NCBI RefSeq assembly: GCF_016464385.1
Contig: NZ_JADMLH010000025.1
Coordinates: 42,737-106,736, forward strand
Length of the DNA: 64,000 nt
Reading direction: 5' to 3'
Origin: Nucisporomicrobium flavum
Lineage (GTDB): Bacteria > Actinomycetota > Actinomycetes > Mycobacteriales > Micromonosporaceae
The first letter of the stretch is position 1; each line of letters begins with the position of its first letter. Under the pieces are notes generated by a model, which was given only the letters and a program-made list of their open reading frames with translations, ran no database searches and was not told where the DNA came from. Positions 27,890 through 36,492 of this stretch are shown here, in pieces. The translations under genes and the position numbers were made by a program.

Positions 27890-28016
27890 GATCACTCTCC
27901 TCCATGCTGGTCGGGGCGGCTCCGCCTCCGGCCTCGAGCTTTCCACGCCAGCCTATGTGGTTCACGCGTGGCGCATGTCACCGCCGGGCGCGCCCCGGCG
28001 GGTGGAGGATCGGGGG

Positions 28017-28643
28017 ATGACTGAGCGCGCTGCCGTCGACATGTGGTTCGACCCGATCTGTCCCTGGGCGTGGATGACCTCCCGCTGGCTGCTGGAGGTG
28101 GAGAAGCTCCGTCCGGTCGACGTCCGGTTCAACGTGATGAGCCTGTCGGTGCTCAACGAGGGCCGCGACCTGCCCGAGGAGTACAGGAAGCTGCTGGACA
28201 ACGGCTGGGGACCCGTACGCGTCTGCATCGCCGCCGCCGAGGCCGCCGGGCCGCAGGTGCTGCGCGACCTCTACACCGCGCTGGGCACCCGCATCCACCT
28301 GCAGAAATACGAGCCCGGCGAGAAGCTCTACGCGGAGGCGCTCACCGAGGTCGGGCTGGACCCGGCGCTCGCCGATGCCGCCACCAGCGACGCCTGGGAC
28401 GACGCGCTGCGGGCCAGCCACAACGCCGGGATGAAGCCGGTGGGCACCGACGTCGGCACGCCGGTCATCCACGCGCCCGGTCCGGTCGACGGGGAGACCG
28501 TGGCGTTCTTCGGCCCGGTCGTCACCCCGGCGCCCAAGGGCGAGGCGGCCGGCAAGCTGTGGGACGGCGTGCTGCTCGTCGCGGGTACGCCGGGCTTCTA
28601 CGAGCTGAAGCGCTCGCGGGACATCGGCCCGATCTTCGACTGA
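28017..28643 (+). CDS. DsbA-fold mycothiol-dependent nitroreductase homologue (Rv2466c-like), CPWA variant
   Basis: The 208-residue product starts at ATG 28017 with GGAGG 7 bp upstream. Strong similarity to M. tuberculosis Rv2466c is visible throughout: VDMWFDPICPWAWMTSRW, VRFNVMSLSVLNEGRD, WGPVRVCIAAAEAAG, HNAGMKPVGTDVGTPVIHAPG, FELKRSR-like ending. Rv2466c uses a CPWC dithiol with mycothiol; here the second Cys is Ala (CPWA, Cys at residue 15), so this copy would be a monothiol form. This variant is, to my recollection, not rare in actinomycetes. It is divergent from pepN. Confidence 0.88.
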   Translation: MTERAAVDMWFDPICPWAWMTSRWLLEVEKLRPVDVRFNVMSLSVLNEGRDLPEEYRKLLDNGWGPVRVCIAAAEAAGPQVLRDLYTALGTRIHLQKYEPGEKLYAEALTEVGLDPALADAATSDAWDDALRASHNAGMKPVGTDVGTPVIHAPGPVDGETVAFFGPVVTPAPKGEAAGKLWDGVLLVAGTPGFYELKRSRDIGPIFD

Positions 28644-28710
28644 AGTCATCACGTCCGGGGGATGACGGTCGTTGAGAAGGTGATAACCGTCACCCCGCCC
28701 GGAGGCTGCC

Positions 28711-28956
28711 ATGACCGAGTCCGAGAGCGTCGCCACCACCACCATCGCGGTGCACCGGGGTGCCTGGGAGTCCGTCTGCCCCTCCCTGCCGGCCGAGGTA
28801 GCCGCGATGGTCGCGCCGCCCGTGACGGTGTCCAGCTTCCCGGTCACCGACGCGCCCGGTGCCACCGACGTGCGGCGCCGGGCCCGCGAGGCCCGGTTCC
28901 GCGGCAACATGCCGTCCGTTCCGGCGTACGGCCGGCACCGCCGCGGCACGACCTGA
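28711..28956 (+). CDS. Small basic protein, function unknown
   Basis: The 81-residue product starts at ATG with CGGAGG 6 bp upstream, the best argument that it is real. It is Ala/Val/Thr-rich with a basic end (DVRRRAREARFRGN and YGRHRRGTT), one Cys, no membrane segment and no recognised domain. It sits alone 68 bp after the nitroreductase homologue and 61 bp before a DUF1015 gene, on the same strand. A leader or accessory role cannot be judged. Confidence 0.5.
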   Translation: MTESESVATTTIAVHRGAWESVCPSLPAEVAAMVAPPVTVSSFPVTDAPGATDVRRRAREARFRGNMPSVPAYGRHRRGTT

Positions 28957-29017
28957 AGGGTGGGACGGGAGCGGGCCCGTCACAGGGCTGTCGGACCCTC
29001 TCGGTAGCGTCGTGGGC

Positions 29018-30208
29018 ATGACGGTCGTGCACCCGATCAGCCGGGCCTGGATCACCACTGGCGGCACCGGCGCGCAGAACTACGACGAGTTCGCCGACGA
29101 CGCGGAGATCACCGCGATCATCGCGGAGAACCCGCACAGCGCGCTGGCCATCGAGATGCCCCACCGGGCGCCGGAGTCGGTGGGCAGGTCGTTCCTCGAC
29201 TGCCTGCCCGAGGCCGCCGCGCGTCTCGCCGAGGAGAAGGCCGACGGCAGCTACACCCCCGCCGAGCAGGTCGTCGTGCTGTATCGCATCAGCGCGCCTG
29301 GCGAGCCGGCCGCGTACGGTCTGTGGGCGATGGTCGACACCGACCAGATCTCCACCCGGGCCGACGAGCCGGGCCTCGTCATCCGCAACGAGGACGTGTT
29401 CATCGCCAAGGTGCGCGAGCGGGTCGCCCTGGCCGAGGCGCTGCAGACGCTGCTGTCGCCGGTTCTGCTGCTGCAGACCGGCAAGGGTGACGAGCTGCAC
29501 ACCGCGCTCGCCGAGGCCACCGACAAGGCCGGCGCGCCGGCGGCTACCGACGTGGACCAGAGCGGCCGCACGCACGCGATCTGGCTCGTGCCCGAGGGCC
29601 CGCTGCAGGACGAGCTGACCGCCCTCGCCGGCGGCGGCGAGCTGGTCGTCGCCGACGGCAACCACCGCAGCCTGGCCGCGCAGACCGGCGGGCTGCCCAG
29701 GTTCCTCGCCGTGGTGACCACGCCGGCGTCCGTCGCCATCCAGCCCTACAACCGCCTCGTCAGCGAGCTGCCGGCGACCGACCTGGTCCAGCAGCTGACC
29801 GCAGCCGGCGCGCGGGTCGAGGAGCTGCCGCGACCGGCGGCCATCCCCGCCAAGGGCACCATCGAGTTGTACGCGCACGGCACGTCGTATGCGGTGGTCC
29901 TGCCCGCCGCGGAGGGCGCGTCGGCGGTCGACAGCCTGGACCACGCGCTGGTCGAGCGGGTGCTGCTGCGGGACGCGCTCGGCCTCGACCCGGGCGACAA
30001 GCGCATCTCGTACGTCGGCGGCGACTACCCGGCCGAGTGGCTGCGCGGCGAGGTCGACGCCGGCCGGGCCGAGCTCGCCATCCTCATCGCCCCGGTCACC
30101 GTCGACGATTTCGTGGCCGTCAACCTGGGCCGGCAGAAGCTGCCCCGCAAGAGCACCTGGTTCACGCCGAAGGCCCGCGGCGGCCTCGTCCTGGCCCAGC
30201 TGGACTGA
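29018..30208 (+). CDS. DUF1015 family protein
   Basis: The 396-residue product belongs to the DUF1015/HipB-like unknown family: PISRAWITTGG at the start, VIRNEDVFIAKVRERVALAE, and LVVADGNHRSLAAQTGGLPRFLAVV, which corresponds to the IADGHHRY segment of other members with one His changed to Asn. The C-terminal ISYVGGDYPAEWLRGEVDAG and KSTWFTPKARGGLVLAQLD also fit. The biochemical role of the family is not established. It is followed 3 bp later by an esterase, so the two probably form an operon. Confidence 0.85.
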   Translation: MTVVHPISRAWITTGGTGAQNYDEFADDAEITAIIAENPHSALAIEMPHRAPESVGRSFLDCLPEAAARLAEEKADGSYTPAEQVVVLYRISAPGEPAAYGLWAMVDTDQISTRADEPGLVIRNEDVFIAKVRERVALAEALQTLLSPVLLLQTGKGDELHTALAEATDKAGAPAATDVDQSGRTHAIWLVPEGPLQDELTALAGGGELVVADGNHRSLAAQTGGLPRFLAVVTTPASVAIQPYNRLVSELPATDLVQQLTAAGARVEELPRPAAIPAKGTIELYAHGTSYAVVLPAAEGASAVDSLDHALVERVLLRDALGLDPGDKRISYVGGDYPAEWLRGEVDAGRAELAILIAPVTVDDFVAVNLGRQKLPRKSTWFTPKARGGLVLAQLD

Positions 30209-30210
30209 CG

Positions 30211-31128
30211 GTGTTGCATCCGCAGGTGACGGCGTCGCTGGCCATCCGGCGGCGCCCACCGGCCGACGCGATGGCCGCGGACCCCTATGAGCAGCTCCTC
30301 TTCGCCCGCCGCGCGATGGAGGAGTCCAACGAGGCCGAGTGCGGCCCGGCGATCCCGCTGCCCGTGGTGGCCGACGTGGACGCCGACGGCGTGCCCTGCC
30401 GCCTGTACGCGGGCAGGGTCGGCGCCCCCGTCTTCGTGTACGTGCACGGCGGCGGCTGGTGCTACGGCAGCGTGGAGACGGTCGACCGGCTGTGCCGCCG
30501 CATCGCCGACCGCTCGGGCTGCGCCGTGCTGTCCGTGGACTACCGCCTCGCCCCCGAGCACGTGTGGCCGGCCGCCCTGGAGGATGTGGAAACCGTCCTC
30601 ACCTGGGTCCGCAAGGAGGGCGCAGATCTCGGGGTCGACCCGTCCCGGCTGGCGATCGGCGGCGACAGCGCGGGCGGCCAGCTCGCCACGATTGCGGCCC
30701 GGCGCCAGCGCGACGCCGCCACCCCGCTGGACCACCAGGTGCTGATCTACCCCGCCATCGACCCGATGACCGCCTCGGAGTCGTACGACGAGGTCCCCGG
30801 CAACGGCCTGGACCGCGCCTCGATGAAGCTGGCCTGGGAGACCTTCGTCCCATCACCGGCCGACCGCTTCAGCCCCGACGTCGCACCGCTCGCCGCCGAG
30901 GACCTCACCGGCATGCCGCCAACCCTCCTGATCACGGCCGAGTACGACGTCCTCCGCGACGAGGGCGCCGACTACGCGGACGCGCTGCTCGCGGCCGGAG
31001 TGCCGGTCGTCCACGTCCGGTACGCGGGGGTCAACCACGGCTTCGCCCGCAAACTCGCCATCTTCGACGCGGCCCGCTCGGCAGCCGACCACATCGCGGC
31101 AACCCTGCGCGCCGCCCTCACCTTCTGA
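30211..31128 (+). CDS. Alpha/beta hydrolase, hormone-sensitive-lipase family
   Basis: The 305-residue product starts at GTG 30211, 3 bp after the DUF1015 stop. The HSL-family pieces are intact: oxyanion-hole VYVHGGGWCYGS, catalytic Ser in IGGDSAGGQLA, Asp in TAEYDVLRDEG and His in GVNHGFARK, with LSVDYRLAPEHVWPAALED between. It hydrolyses small carboxyl esters in family members; the natural substrate is unknown. There is no signal peptide, so it is cytosolic. Confidence 0.92.
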   Translation: MLHPQVTASLAIRRRPPADAMAADPYEQLLFARRAMEESNEAECGPAIPLPVVADVDADGVPCRLYAGRVGAPVFVYVHGGGWCYGSVETVDRLCRRIADRSGCAVLSVDYRLAPEHVWPAALEDVETVLTWVRKEGADLGVDPSRLAIGGDSAGGQLATIAARRQRDAATPLDHQVLIYPAIDPMTASESYDEVPGNGLDRASMKLAWETFVPSPADRFSPDVAPLAAEDLTGMPPTLLITAEYDVLRDEGADYADALLAAGVPVVHVRYAGVNHGFARKLAIFDAARSAADHIAATLRAALTF

Positions 31129-31280
31129 CCCGCCGCCCCGCGCGCCCTGCCCCGCCGCCCCGCGCGCCCTGGCCCGCCGCGGGGTCCTTACCTGGCGCCG
31201 CGCGACGCTGCGGCCGATCCCATCGCGCCGAGTCCGCGGGCCGCGCTGACGTTCCGATCGGCGTTTGACAGACTGCGGTC

Positions 31281-31754
<474 letters not shown>

Positions 31755-31769
31755 CCAACCCGAGCCGAG

Positions 31770-32032
31770 CCGAGCCGGCCAGCCCGGCCCGGCTTGGGCC
31801 CGGCTTGGCCGAGCGGCCCCGCCCGGCTTGGTCCGGAGCGGCCCAACCTGGTGCGGCCCAACCTGGTGCGACCCGGCCTTGTACGGCCGGGCCTGGCTGG
31901 CGCGGCCTGACTTGGTTTGACCCGGCTCGGCCGGTGCGGCCTGGTGCGCTGCACCCCGGCCGGGCCCGCCCAGTCCGGACTGGGCCAGTCCGGCCCGGCC
32001 CAGTCCGGCCCGGCCCGGCCCAGCCGGACGGT
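31770..32032. repeat. GGCCCGGCTTGG / CAGTCCGGCCCGGC simple-repeat gap
   Basis: The gap after rpiB holds decayed tandem units: GCCCGGCTTGG several times from 31785, GGCCCAACCTGGTGC at 31841 and 31856, then CAGTCCGGCC units from 31970. Purine/pyrimidine composition is strikingly skewed. I see no gene; the gap is between convergent genes. Confidence 0.65.
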
Positions 32033-32833
32033 CTAGCGCCCGCGCGGAAGGTCCTCCCGCGGCACCCAGTTCCGCCGCACGATCACCAGCTCGTTCTCCG
32101 CGGCGGCAAGATGCTCGTCGGTCGGCCGCGCGGCATCGCGCGCCCGCATCGCGGCAGCGACGCTGACCTGCGAGGACCCGGACCCGACCAGCCCTCGCAG
32201 CCCGCGCTCACCCGGCTCGTCCCCGCCGCCCCCGTTCCGCGGCCCGGCAGCCGCACGGTTCCCGGTTCCGGCACCGGACGCGGCCCGGACGGCACCTCCG
32301 GAAGCAACCCGGGGCCCGGACCCGCCCCCCGCCCCCGAGGTCGGCCGGGGCGGTCCATCGCCCGAGCTGGGCCGATTACGCATGCCCTCGACCGTCGCCG
32401 GCCGCGACCCGGCGCCACCCGGCCCGGGCCGGGGCGTCTTCCACCCGCCGGGCCCGGCGCTGCGAGCGGCGACAGCCCCCGGATCGGCACGAACCGGCGC
32501 CGGTTCGTCCTCCGGATCGTGGACCGCAGCCGTCTCAGCGACGACCCCACCCACCGGCACCCCGGCATCCGCGCCCGCAGAGCCCGTGCCGGGCGAAGCC
32601 GCCCCCGGCTCGAACAAAGACAACGAATCGGCCACTCCCGACGAATCCGCCAGGAGAGACGAATCCGCCAGGAGAGACGAATCGGTCAAGGGAGACGAAT
32701 CGGCGCCCGCCGCGATCCCGCCGGCCGGCTCGGCGGCCGCGTCGGGCGGCGCGTCGGGCGGCGTGGCGGGCGTGACGGCCGCCGTGTGGGAGGGACGCAC
32801 GCGGCGGCGTCGACGCTCGGTAGGTTCGCCCAT
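32033..32833 (-). CDS. Low-complexity protein with conserved actinobacterial C-terminus
   Basis: The 266-residue product from ATG 32833 has about 200 residues of Pro/Ala/Gly/Ser-rich, likely disordered sequence, including three DSSLLADSS-like repeats near residues 45-65 that come from a short DNA repeat. The last 60 residues (GERGLRGLVGSGSSQVSVAAAMRARDAARP, then DEHLAAAENELVIVRRNWVPRE) look conserved among actinomycetes. No catalytic motif is visible. I do not know the function; the C-terminal part suggests a binding segment. Confidence 0.65.
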   Translation of the reverse strand: MGEPTERRRRRVRPSHTAAVTPATPPDAPPDAAAEPAGGIAAGADSSPLTDSSLLADSSLLADSSGVADSLSLFEPGAASPGTGSAGADAGVPVGGVVAETAAVHDPEDEPAPVRADPGAVAARSAGPGGWKTPRPGPGGAGSRPATVEGMRNRPSSGDGPPRPTSGAGGGSGPRVASGGAVRAASGAGTGNRAAAGPRNGGGGDEPGERGLRGLVGSGSSQVSVAAAMRARDAARPTDEHLAAAENELVIVRRNWVPREDLPRGR

Positions 32834-32872
32834 GACGCCGAACCTACCGTCGAGCCGCGGCCGGGGGACACC

Positions 32873-34105
32873 TCAGAAGACTTCGGTCGGGTACGGCTTC
32901 CGATGCCACCCGAACGCCGTCGCCGCCGCCCGCAGCGCGCCCGGCGTCACCTCCCGGACCCGGCCCGCATCGGCGAGAGCGCTCAGCGAAACAGCCCCGA
33001 GGTACGCCGTGCCGAGCTCCAGCACCGAGCACACGAGGTCCGCCGGATCGTCGGTACGCGTACACGTCGCCGCCCCGGCCCCGTCGACGGTCAGCCGCCA
33101 CCGGCCGGCGTTCTCGGTCAGCAGGTCGTCCGCCACGTCGAGGACCACGTCCACCGGCGCCGCGTACGCCCGCGCGGCCAGCGCCCGCGGCAGGTCGACG
33201 ATCCGGATCCACAGCGCGTCCGCGAGGCTGGTGCCCAGCCGGCGCGGCTCGTCGACGAGGTACTGCAGTGGCTCGTCCACGGCGGCGAAGTCGACGGAGG
33301 CCCGGCGCGCCAGGTCGATGCCGAGCAGGAAGCGCCACAGCGTCAGGTACGTCGCCGGGTCCGCGGCCACGACCTCGCGGATCCGTACCTCGCCGTTCGG
33401 CCCGTGATCATCCCAGCGCCCCTTCGTGCGCCAGACCGCGTACCCGGTGGGCCCGTCCGCCGTCTCGTGGATCACACCGTGCTGGACCGTCGCGCCTTCG
33501 CGCTGCGACTCGAGGTCGGAGAGCACGAACCGCCACCACCGCTCGTCGCGGCTGGACCAGCCGACCTGGGTGGAGCGCAGCTGCTCGTACACCTTGCCGA
33601 ACTCGCCGATCGCCTCGAGGGGCTGGACGAGCCGGAGCCGGCCGGTGTCCGCGGGGGCCGGCAGGGTCACCTCGCGGGTCATGATGTCCATGCGCAGCCG
33701 CTGTGCCGCCGGCCCGTACCCGTACCGTGGATAGATCTTGGTCTCGCTCGCCCAGAGCACCGCGACGGCCTCGCGGCCGGCGTCCGCGATCTCGCGCAGC
33801 TGGCGGTGCATCATCCGGGTGAGCAGCCCGCGGCGGCGGTGGGTCGGCGCGACGCCGACCAGCGTGACGTGCGCGGCGGGGACGACCGCTCCGGGCACGG
33901 TCAGTTCTCTCGTGTACGCCGCGACCTGCCCGACGACGGTGCCGGCGTCGTCGGCGACCAGCGTCCGTTCGGGCTCCCACACGGAACCCTCGACGTCGCG
34001 TTCCTCGGGCGTGGGGGTGTGGTGGAAGACGTAGCCGAGCAGGTCGGAGATGGGTTCCCAGTCCTCCGCCGTGCCGATCCTGATCGTGATGCCGGAGGCG
34101 TCCAT
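32873..34105 (-). CDS. Eis-like GNAT acetyltransferase with SCP2-type C-terminus
   Basis: The 410-residue product has the Eis layout: an N-terminal GNAT domain with acetyl-CoA motif VTLVGVAPTHRRRGLLTRMM near residues 80-100 and the Tyr-containing YPRYGYGPA, a second GNAT-like domain, and a C-terminal SCP2-like domain, ending in Phe as Eis enzymes do (the free C-terminal carboxylate is catalytic in M. tuberculosis Eis). Eis acetylates amines of aminoglycosides and other substrates. It could reduce aminoglycoside sensitivity, but chromosomal Eis homologues are common and the substrate is unknown. Its start is about 100 bp from the divergent next gene. Confidence 0.9.
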   Translation of the reverse strand: MDASGITIRIGTAEDWEPISDLLGYVFHHTPTPEERDVEGSVWEPERTLVADDAGTVVGQVAAYTRELTVPGAVVPAAHVTLVGVAPTHRRRGLLTRMMHRQLREIADAGREAVAVLWASETKIYPRYGYGPAAQRLRMDIMTREVTLPAPADTGRLRLVQPLEAIGEFGKVYEQLRSTQVGWSSRDERWWRFVLSDLESQREGATVQHGVIHETADGPTGYAVWRTKGRWDDHGPNGEVRIREVVAADPATYLTLWRFLLGIDLARRASVDFAAVDEPLQYLVDEPRRLGTSLADALWIRIVDLPRALAARAYAAPVDVVLDVADDLLTENAGRWRLTVDGAGAATCTRTDDPADLVCSVLELGTAYLGAVSLSALADAGRVREVTPGALRAAATAFGWHRKPYPTEVF

Positions 34106-34203
34106 GCTGTTTGTGTAACGGACGGCGTGCGTGAGGGCGAGCGATTTGTTGGCTCGTTACTCTCGAAGCAGGGCGGCGACGGGCCGTGCCGGGGAGGGGA
34201 ACG

Positions 34204-34959
34204 ATGCCGGAGCAACCGCAGTGGTCCGAACGGACCCTCGACATGCCGCCGCAGGATCCCTGGGCCGATCCGCCGACGACGGACATGCCTGCCCGCGCGC
34301 ATCGCCCGGGCGGCGCACCGCACTACGAGCCCACGCGCCAGTACGCCGCGGACCCCGGCCAGGCCGCGCCGCATTCGCCCGTCGACCCGACCCGCGCGGC
34401 GCCCCGCTCACCAGCGGATGCGACCCGCGCCACCGCGCGCCCGGCCCCGGACCCGACCCGTGTCGCGCAGCCGAGTGCCCCGCCGGCACCGCCGTCGCCG
34501 TTCTCCAGCGGCCGGGCTGCCGTCACCCCGCGGGCGCAGCCGCAGCACTTCACCGAGCACGAGCCGACGGGTACGGGCTGGCCCGGCGCCGAACCCCCGG
34601 CTCAGCACCACCCGCTGAGCTGGCACATCGCGCAGTTGCGCCGCGGCGGCGAGTGGAGCTTCGCGGGCCTGCTGTTCGCGTTCGTGTGCTGGGGCATCTG
34701 GGCCATCTCGTCGGACGGCGACCTGACCGCCCCGATCATCGTCTTCTTCGTGTCCGTGCTGGTCGCCGGCGGTGTGTTCGCCCTGTCGCGGCTGGTCGGC
34801 CGGCTCGTGCTGGAACGCCAGCTGGGCCGCACCCGCCGTACCGCCAAGGGTTCGCACATCGTCGCGGGCCTGTTCCTGGCGGGCGTCGGCATCGCCCACC
34901 TCCGTCAGACCGAGTGGGTCATGACCGCGTTCAACTGGATAGTCGACCTCTTCCGGTGA
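34204..34959 (+). CDS. Membrane protein with long disordered N-terminal region
   Basis: The 251-residue product starts at ATG 34204 behind GGGGAGGGGA. The first 140 residues are Pro/Ala/Arg/Thr-rich with repeated short pieces (VDPTRAAPRS, DATRATARP, DPTRVAQPS). Then come two predicted helices near residues 155-180 and 185-205 and a third segment near 220-240 (HIVAGLFLAGVGIAHL). No domain is recognised. It is divergent from the Eis-like gene and may share a promoter region with it. Confidence 0.72.
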   Translation: MPEQPQWSERTLDMPPQDPWADPPTTDMPARAHRPGGAPHYEPTRQYAADPGQAAPHSPVDPTRAAPRSPADATRATARPAPDPTRVAQPSAPPAPPSPFSSGRAAVTPRAQPQHFTEHEPTGTGWPGAEPPAQHHPLSWHIAQLRRGGEWSFAGLLFAFVCWGIWAISSDGDLTAPIIVFFVSVLVAGGVFALSRLVGRLVLERQLGRTRRTAKGSHIVAGLFLAGVGIAHLRQTEWVMTAFNWIVDLFR

Positions 34960-35007
34960 CGGTCGGTGGCCGGGGCCCGCAGCCCCGGCCACGCCGTGTG
35001 ACGCCGG

Positions 35008-35529
35008 TCAGCCGCGCCCGCTCATCGCCGTACCCGTCTCCAGCAGCGACTTCAGGTCGCTGAGCACCCACGCCCAGCCGCCACCGCCGGCCTCGTCGAG
35101 CGGCGACCCGGCCACCATCGTCGCGGTCGCGGGCGCACCCTCCAGCTCGTGGGTGATCGTGAGCCGGCACACCCCGGGCTGCGACTTCAGTTCCTCGATC
35201 AGGTACGTCAGCGTCGTGAACGGCTCGGCGGCCGTCGTCGGGTCCATGAGCATCCGCCAGGTCTGCTTGAGCAGCCGCGGCGGGTCGGCCTCGAGCACCT
35301 CGCCGTCGATGATCGTGTCGGGCATCGGGAAGCCGTTCTCCTTGGCGAACGCGCGCATCTCGTCGGTCGCCTCGGACCGGTACGACCCGCCCGGCTTCAG
35401 CTCGAAGGAGGCCGGGGCGGCGTACCCGTATTTCGCGGTCCATTCGGGGTCGGTGATGGCCGTCCAGATCTTCTCCGGCGTGGTCCTGATCCAGACTCGG
35501 AAGATCTGGGTGGTCAGCGGCTCGGTCAT
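35008..35529 (-). CDS. AHSA1/SRPBCC family protein
   Basis: The 173-residue product is a START-like, AHSA1-type protein: VWIRTTPEKIWTAITDPEWTAKYGY at the N-terminus and LLKQTWRMLMDPTTAAEPFTTLTYLIEEL with ITHELEGAPATATM later. In actinobacteria these are usually encoded directly behind an ArsR regulator, as here (4-bp overlap with the upstream regulator gene). The role is thought to be binding of a small hydrophobic ligand or chaperone-like help; the ligand is unknown. The last codons (GTAMSGRG) are not conserved-looking. Confidence 0.88.
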   Translation of the reverse strand: MTEPLTTQIFRVWIRTTPEKIWTAITDPEWTAKYGYAAPASFELKPGGSYRSEATDEMRAFAKENGFPMPDTIIDGEVLEADPPRLLKQTWRMLMDPTTAAEPFTTLTYLIEELKSQPGVCRLTITHELEGAPATATMVAGSPLDEAGGGGWAWVLSDLKSLLETGTAMSGRG

Positions 35530-35846
35530 GTCTCGTCCTCCAGCGCGTTCTTGAGATCGACGAGCGCCGTGACGTGACGCTCGGTGTACTTGTCGATCCA
35601 CCGGTCGTGGATCAGCCGGATCGGCACGGGGTTGAGGAAGTGCAGCTTTTCCCGGCCGGACCGGCGCGCGACGACGAGCTCCGCTTCCTCCAGCACTTTG
35701 AGGTGCTTGGCGACGCCGAAGCGCGTCATCTCCAGCTCGGACTCCAGCTCGGTGAGGGTGCGTCCGTCCCGGGCGAAGAGCAGGTCGAGCAGGAAGCGAC
35801 GGGTCGGGTCGGCCAGCGCCTTGAACACCCGGTCGTCGTCGTTCAT
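35526..35846 (-). CDS. ArsR/SmtB-family regulator
   Basis: The 106-residue product is a winged helix-turn-helix: FKALADPTRRFLLDLLFARDGRTL, then LESELEMTRFGVAKHLKVLEEAELVVARRSGREKLHFLNP. No metal-binding Cys cluster (ELCVCDL-type) is present, so it is the non-metal, AHSA1-linked ArsR type. It overlaps the AHSA1 gene by 4 bp. Immediately upstream is a sigma-70-like promoter with a GTGACC-4-GGTCAC palindrome between -35 and -10, a clear autoregulatory arrangement. Derepression would switch on both genes. Confidence 0.92.
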   Translation of the reverse strand: MNDDDRVFKALADPTRRFLLDLLFARDGRTLTELESELEMTRFGVAKHLKVLEEAELVVARRSGREKLHFLNPVPIRLIHDRWIDKYTERHVTALVDLKNALEDET

Positions 35847-35852
35847 GACGCA

Positions 35853-35882
35853 AAGTTAGGTGACCAAAAGGTCACATGTCAA
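35853..35882 (-). promoter_or_regulatory. Promoter with embedded ArsR-type operator, probably leaderless
   Basis: Read on the minus strand: TTGACA (35877-35882), 18-bp spacer, TAACTT (35853-35858). The spacer contains the palindrome GTGACC-AAAA-GGTCAC (35860-35875 as read on +). The start codon lies at 35846, only 6 bp beyond the -10 box, so transcription would begin at or next to the ATG. Repressor binding in the spacer would block RNA polymerase directly. Confidence 0.75.
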
Positions 35883-35961
35883 GGCCTGAAGCGCCCGGGT
35901 GCGAATGGAGGTCACGTTCCCGCCGGCCGGCGGGAACGCTGCGGGACGGCCGAGGTCGAGG

Positions 35962-36345
35962 TCAGCGGCGGCGTGCCGGCCGGCGGAGCCGCCTCAGAGC
36001 GACGGCGAGCGCGCGGCCGATCACGGCCCCGGCGATGCCCGCCACGATCAGGGCGAGCGCGAGCGAGACGCGTCCGTGCATCCACAGGAACGCGATGTCG
36101 ACACCGCCGGTGTTCTGCGCCACGAAGACGATCACCACCAGCAGGGCGACGGCTCCGGCCCAGACCGCCGGCCGCGCGGCACCCGCGCCGGGCCGCCGGT
36201 TCCCCGCGCGTCGCGCCGGCGCCTCACCCGCGGGTCCGAGGCCGGCGAGCGTCTGCGCCAGCTCGTCCGGCAGGGGAGGGGCGGCGTCCGTCGTCCGGTC
36301 CGGGTCCGCGTGGGGCACCGGCCACTGCTCAGATGGGTACGCCAT
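35962..36345 (-). CDS. LapA/DUF1049 domain membrane protein
   Basis: The 127-residue product has a polar N-terminal tail of about 60 residues with Pro and Arg, then two helices: AVWAGAVALLVVIVFVAQNTGG, whose FVAQNTGGVDIAFLW is the LapA-family signature, and RVSLALALIVAGIAGAVIG. It ends in an Arg-rich tail (ALRRLRRPARRR). LapA-type proteins assist lipopolysaccharide or envelope assembly in Gram-negatives; in actinobacteria the role is unknown. It is divergent from the CAP-domain gene, with about 150 bp between starts. Confidence 0.82.
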   Translation of the reverse strand: MAYPSEQWPVPHADPDRTTDAAPPLPDELAQTLAGLGPAGEAPARRAGNRRPGAGAARPAVWAGAVALLVVIVFVAQNTGGVDIAFLWMHGRVSLALALIVAGIAGAVIGRALAVALRRLRRPARRR

Positions 36346-36419
36346 AACTGACAGTGTTACTCACGAACGCTCTCCGTCGGCGGCGTACACGCGGCTCCGC
36401 AGAATTAAGAACCGGCTAA

Positions 36420-36433
36420 TAGACGCTCGTCTA
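36420..36433. promoter_or_regulatory. Palindrome TAGACG-CT-CGTCTA upstream of CAP gene
   Basis: Perfect 6-bp arms around a 2-bp centre lie 60 bp before the CAP-domain start, in the AT-richest part of this intergenic gap (AATTAAGAACCGGCTAATAG). It could be a regulator site. No regulator gene is adjacent. Confidence 0.35.
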
Positions 36434-36492
36434 ATGCCGACGTTAGGGTCTCCGCCGGATTGCCCCCACCCCCCACAACGATTCGGATCACC

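Noticed and set aside
25052..28024. 990-codon plus frame opposite pepN
   Set aside because: Shadow of aminopeptidase N; its residues are Arg/Val-rich with no domain.
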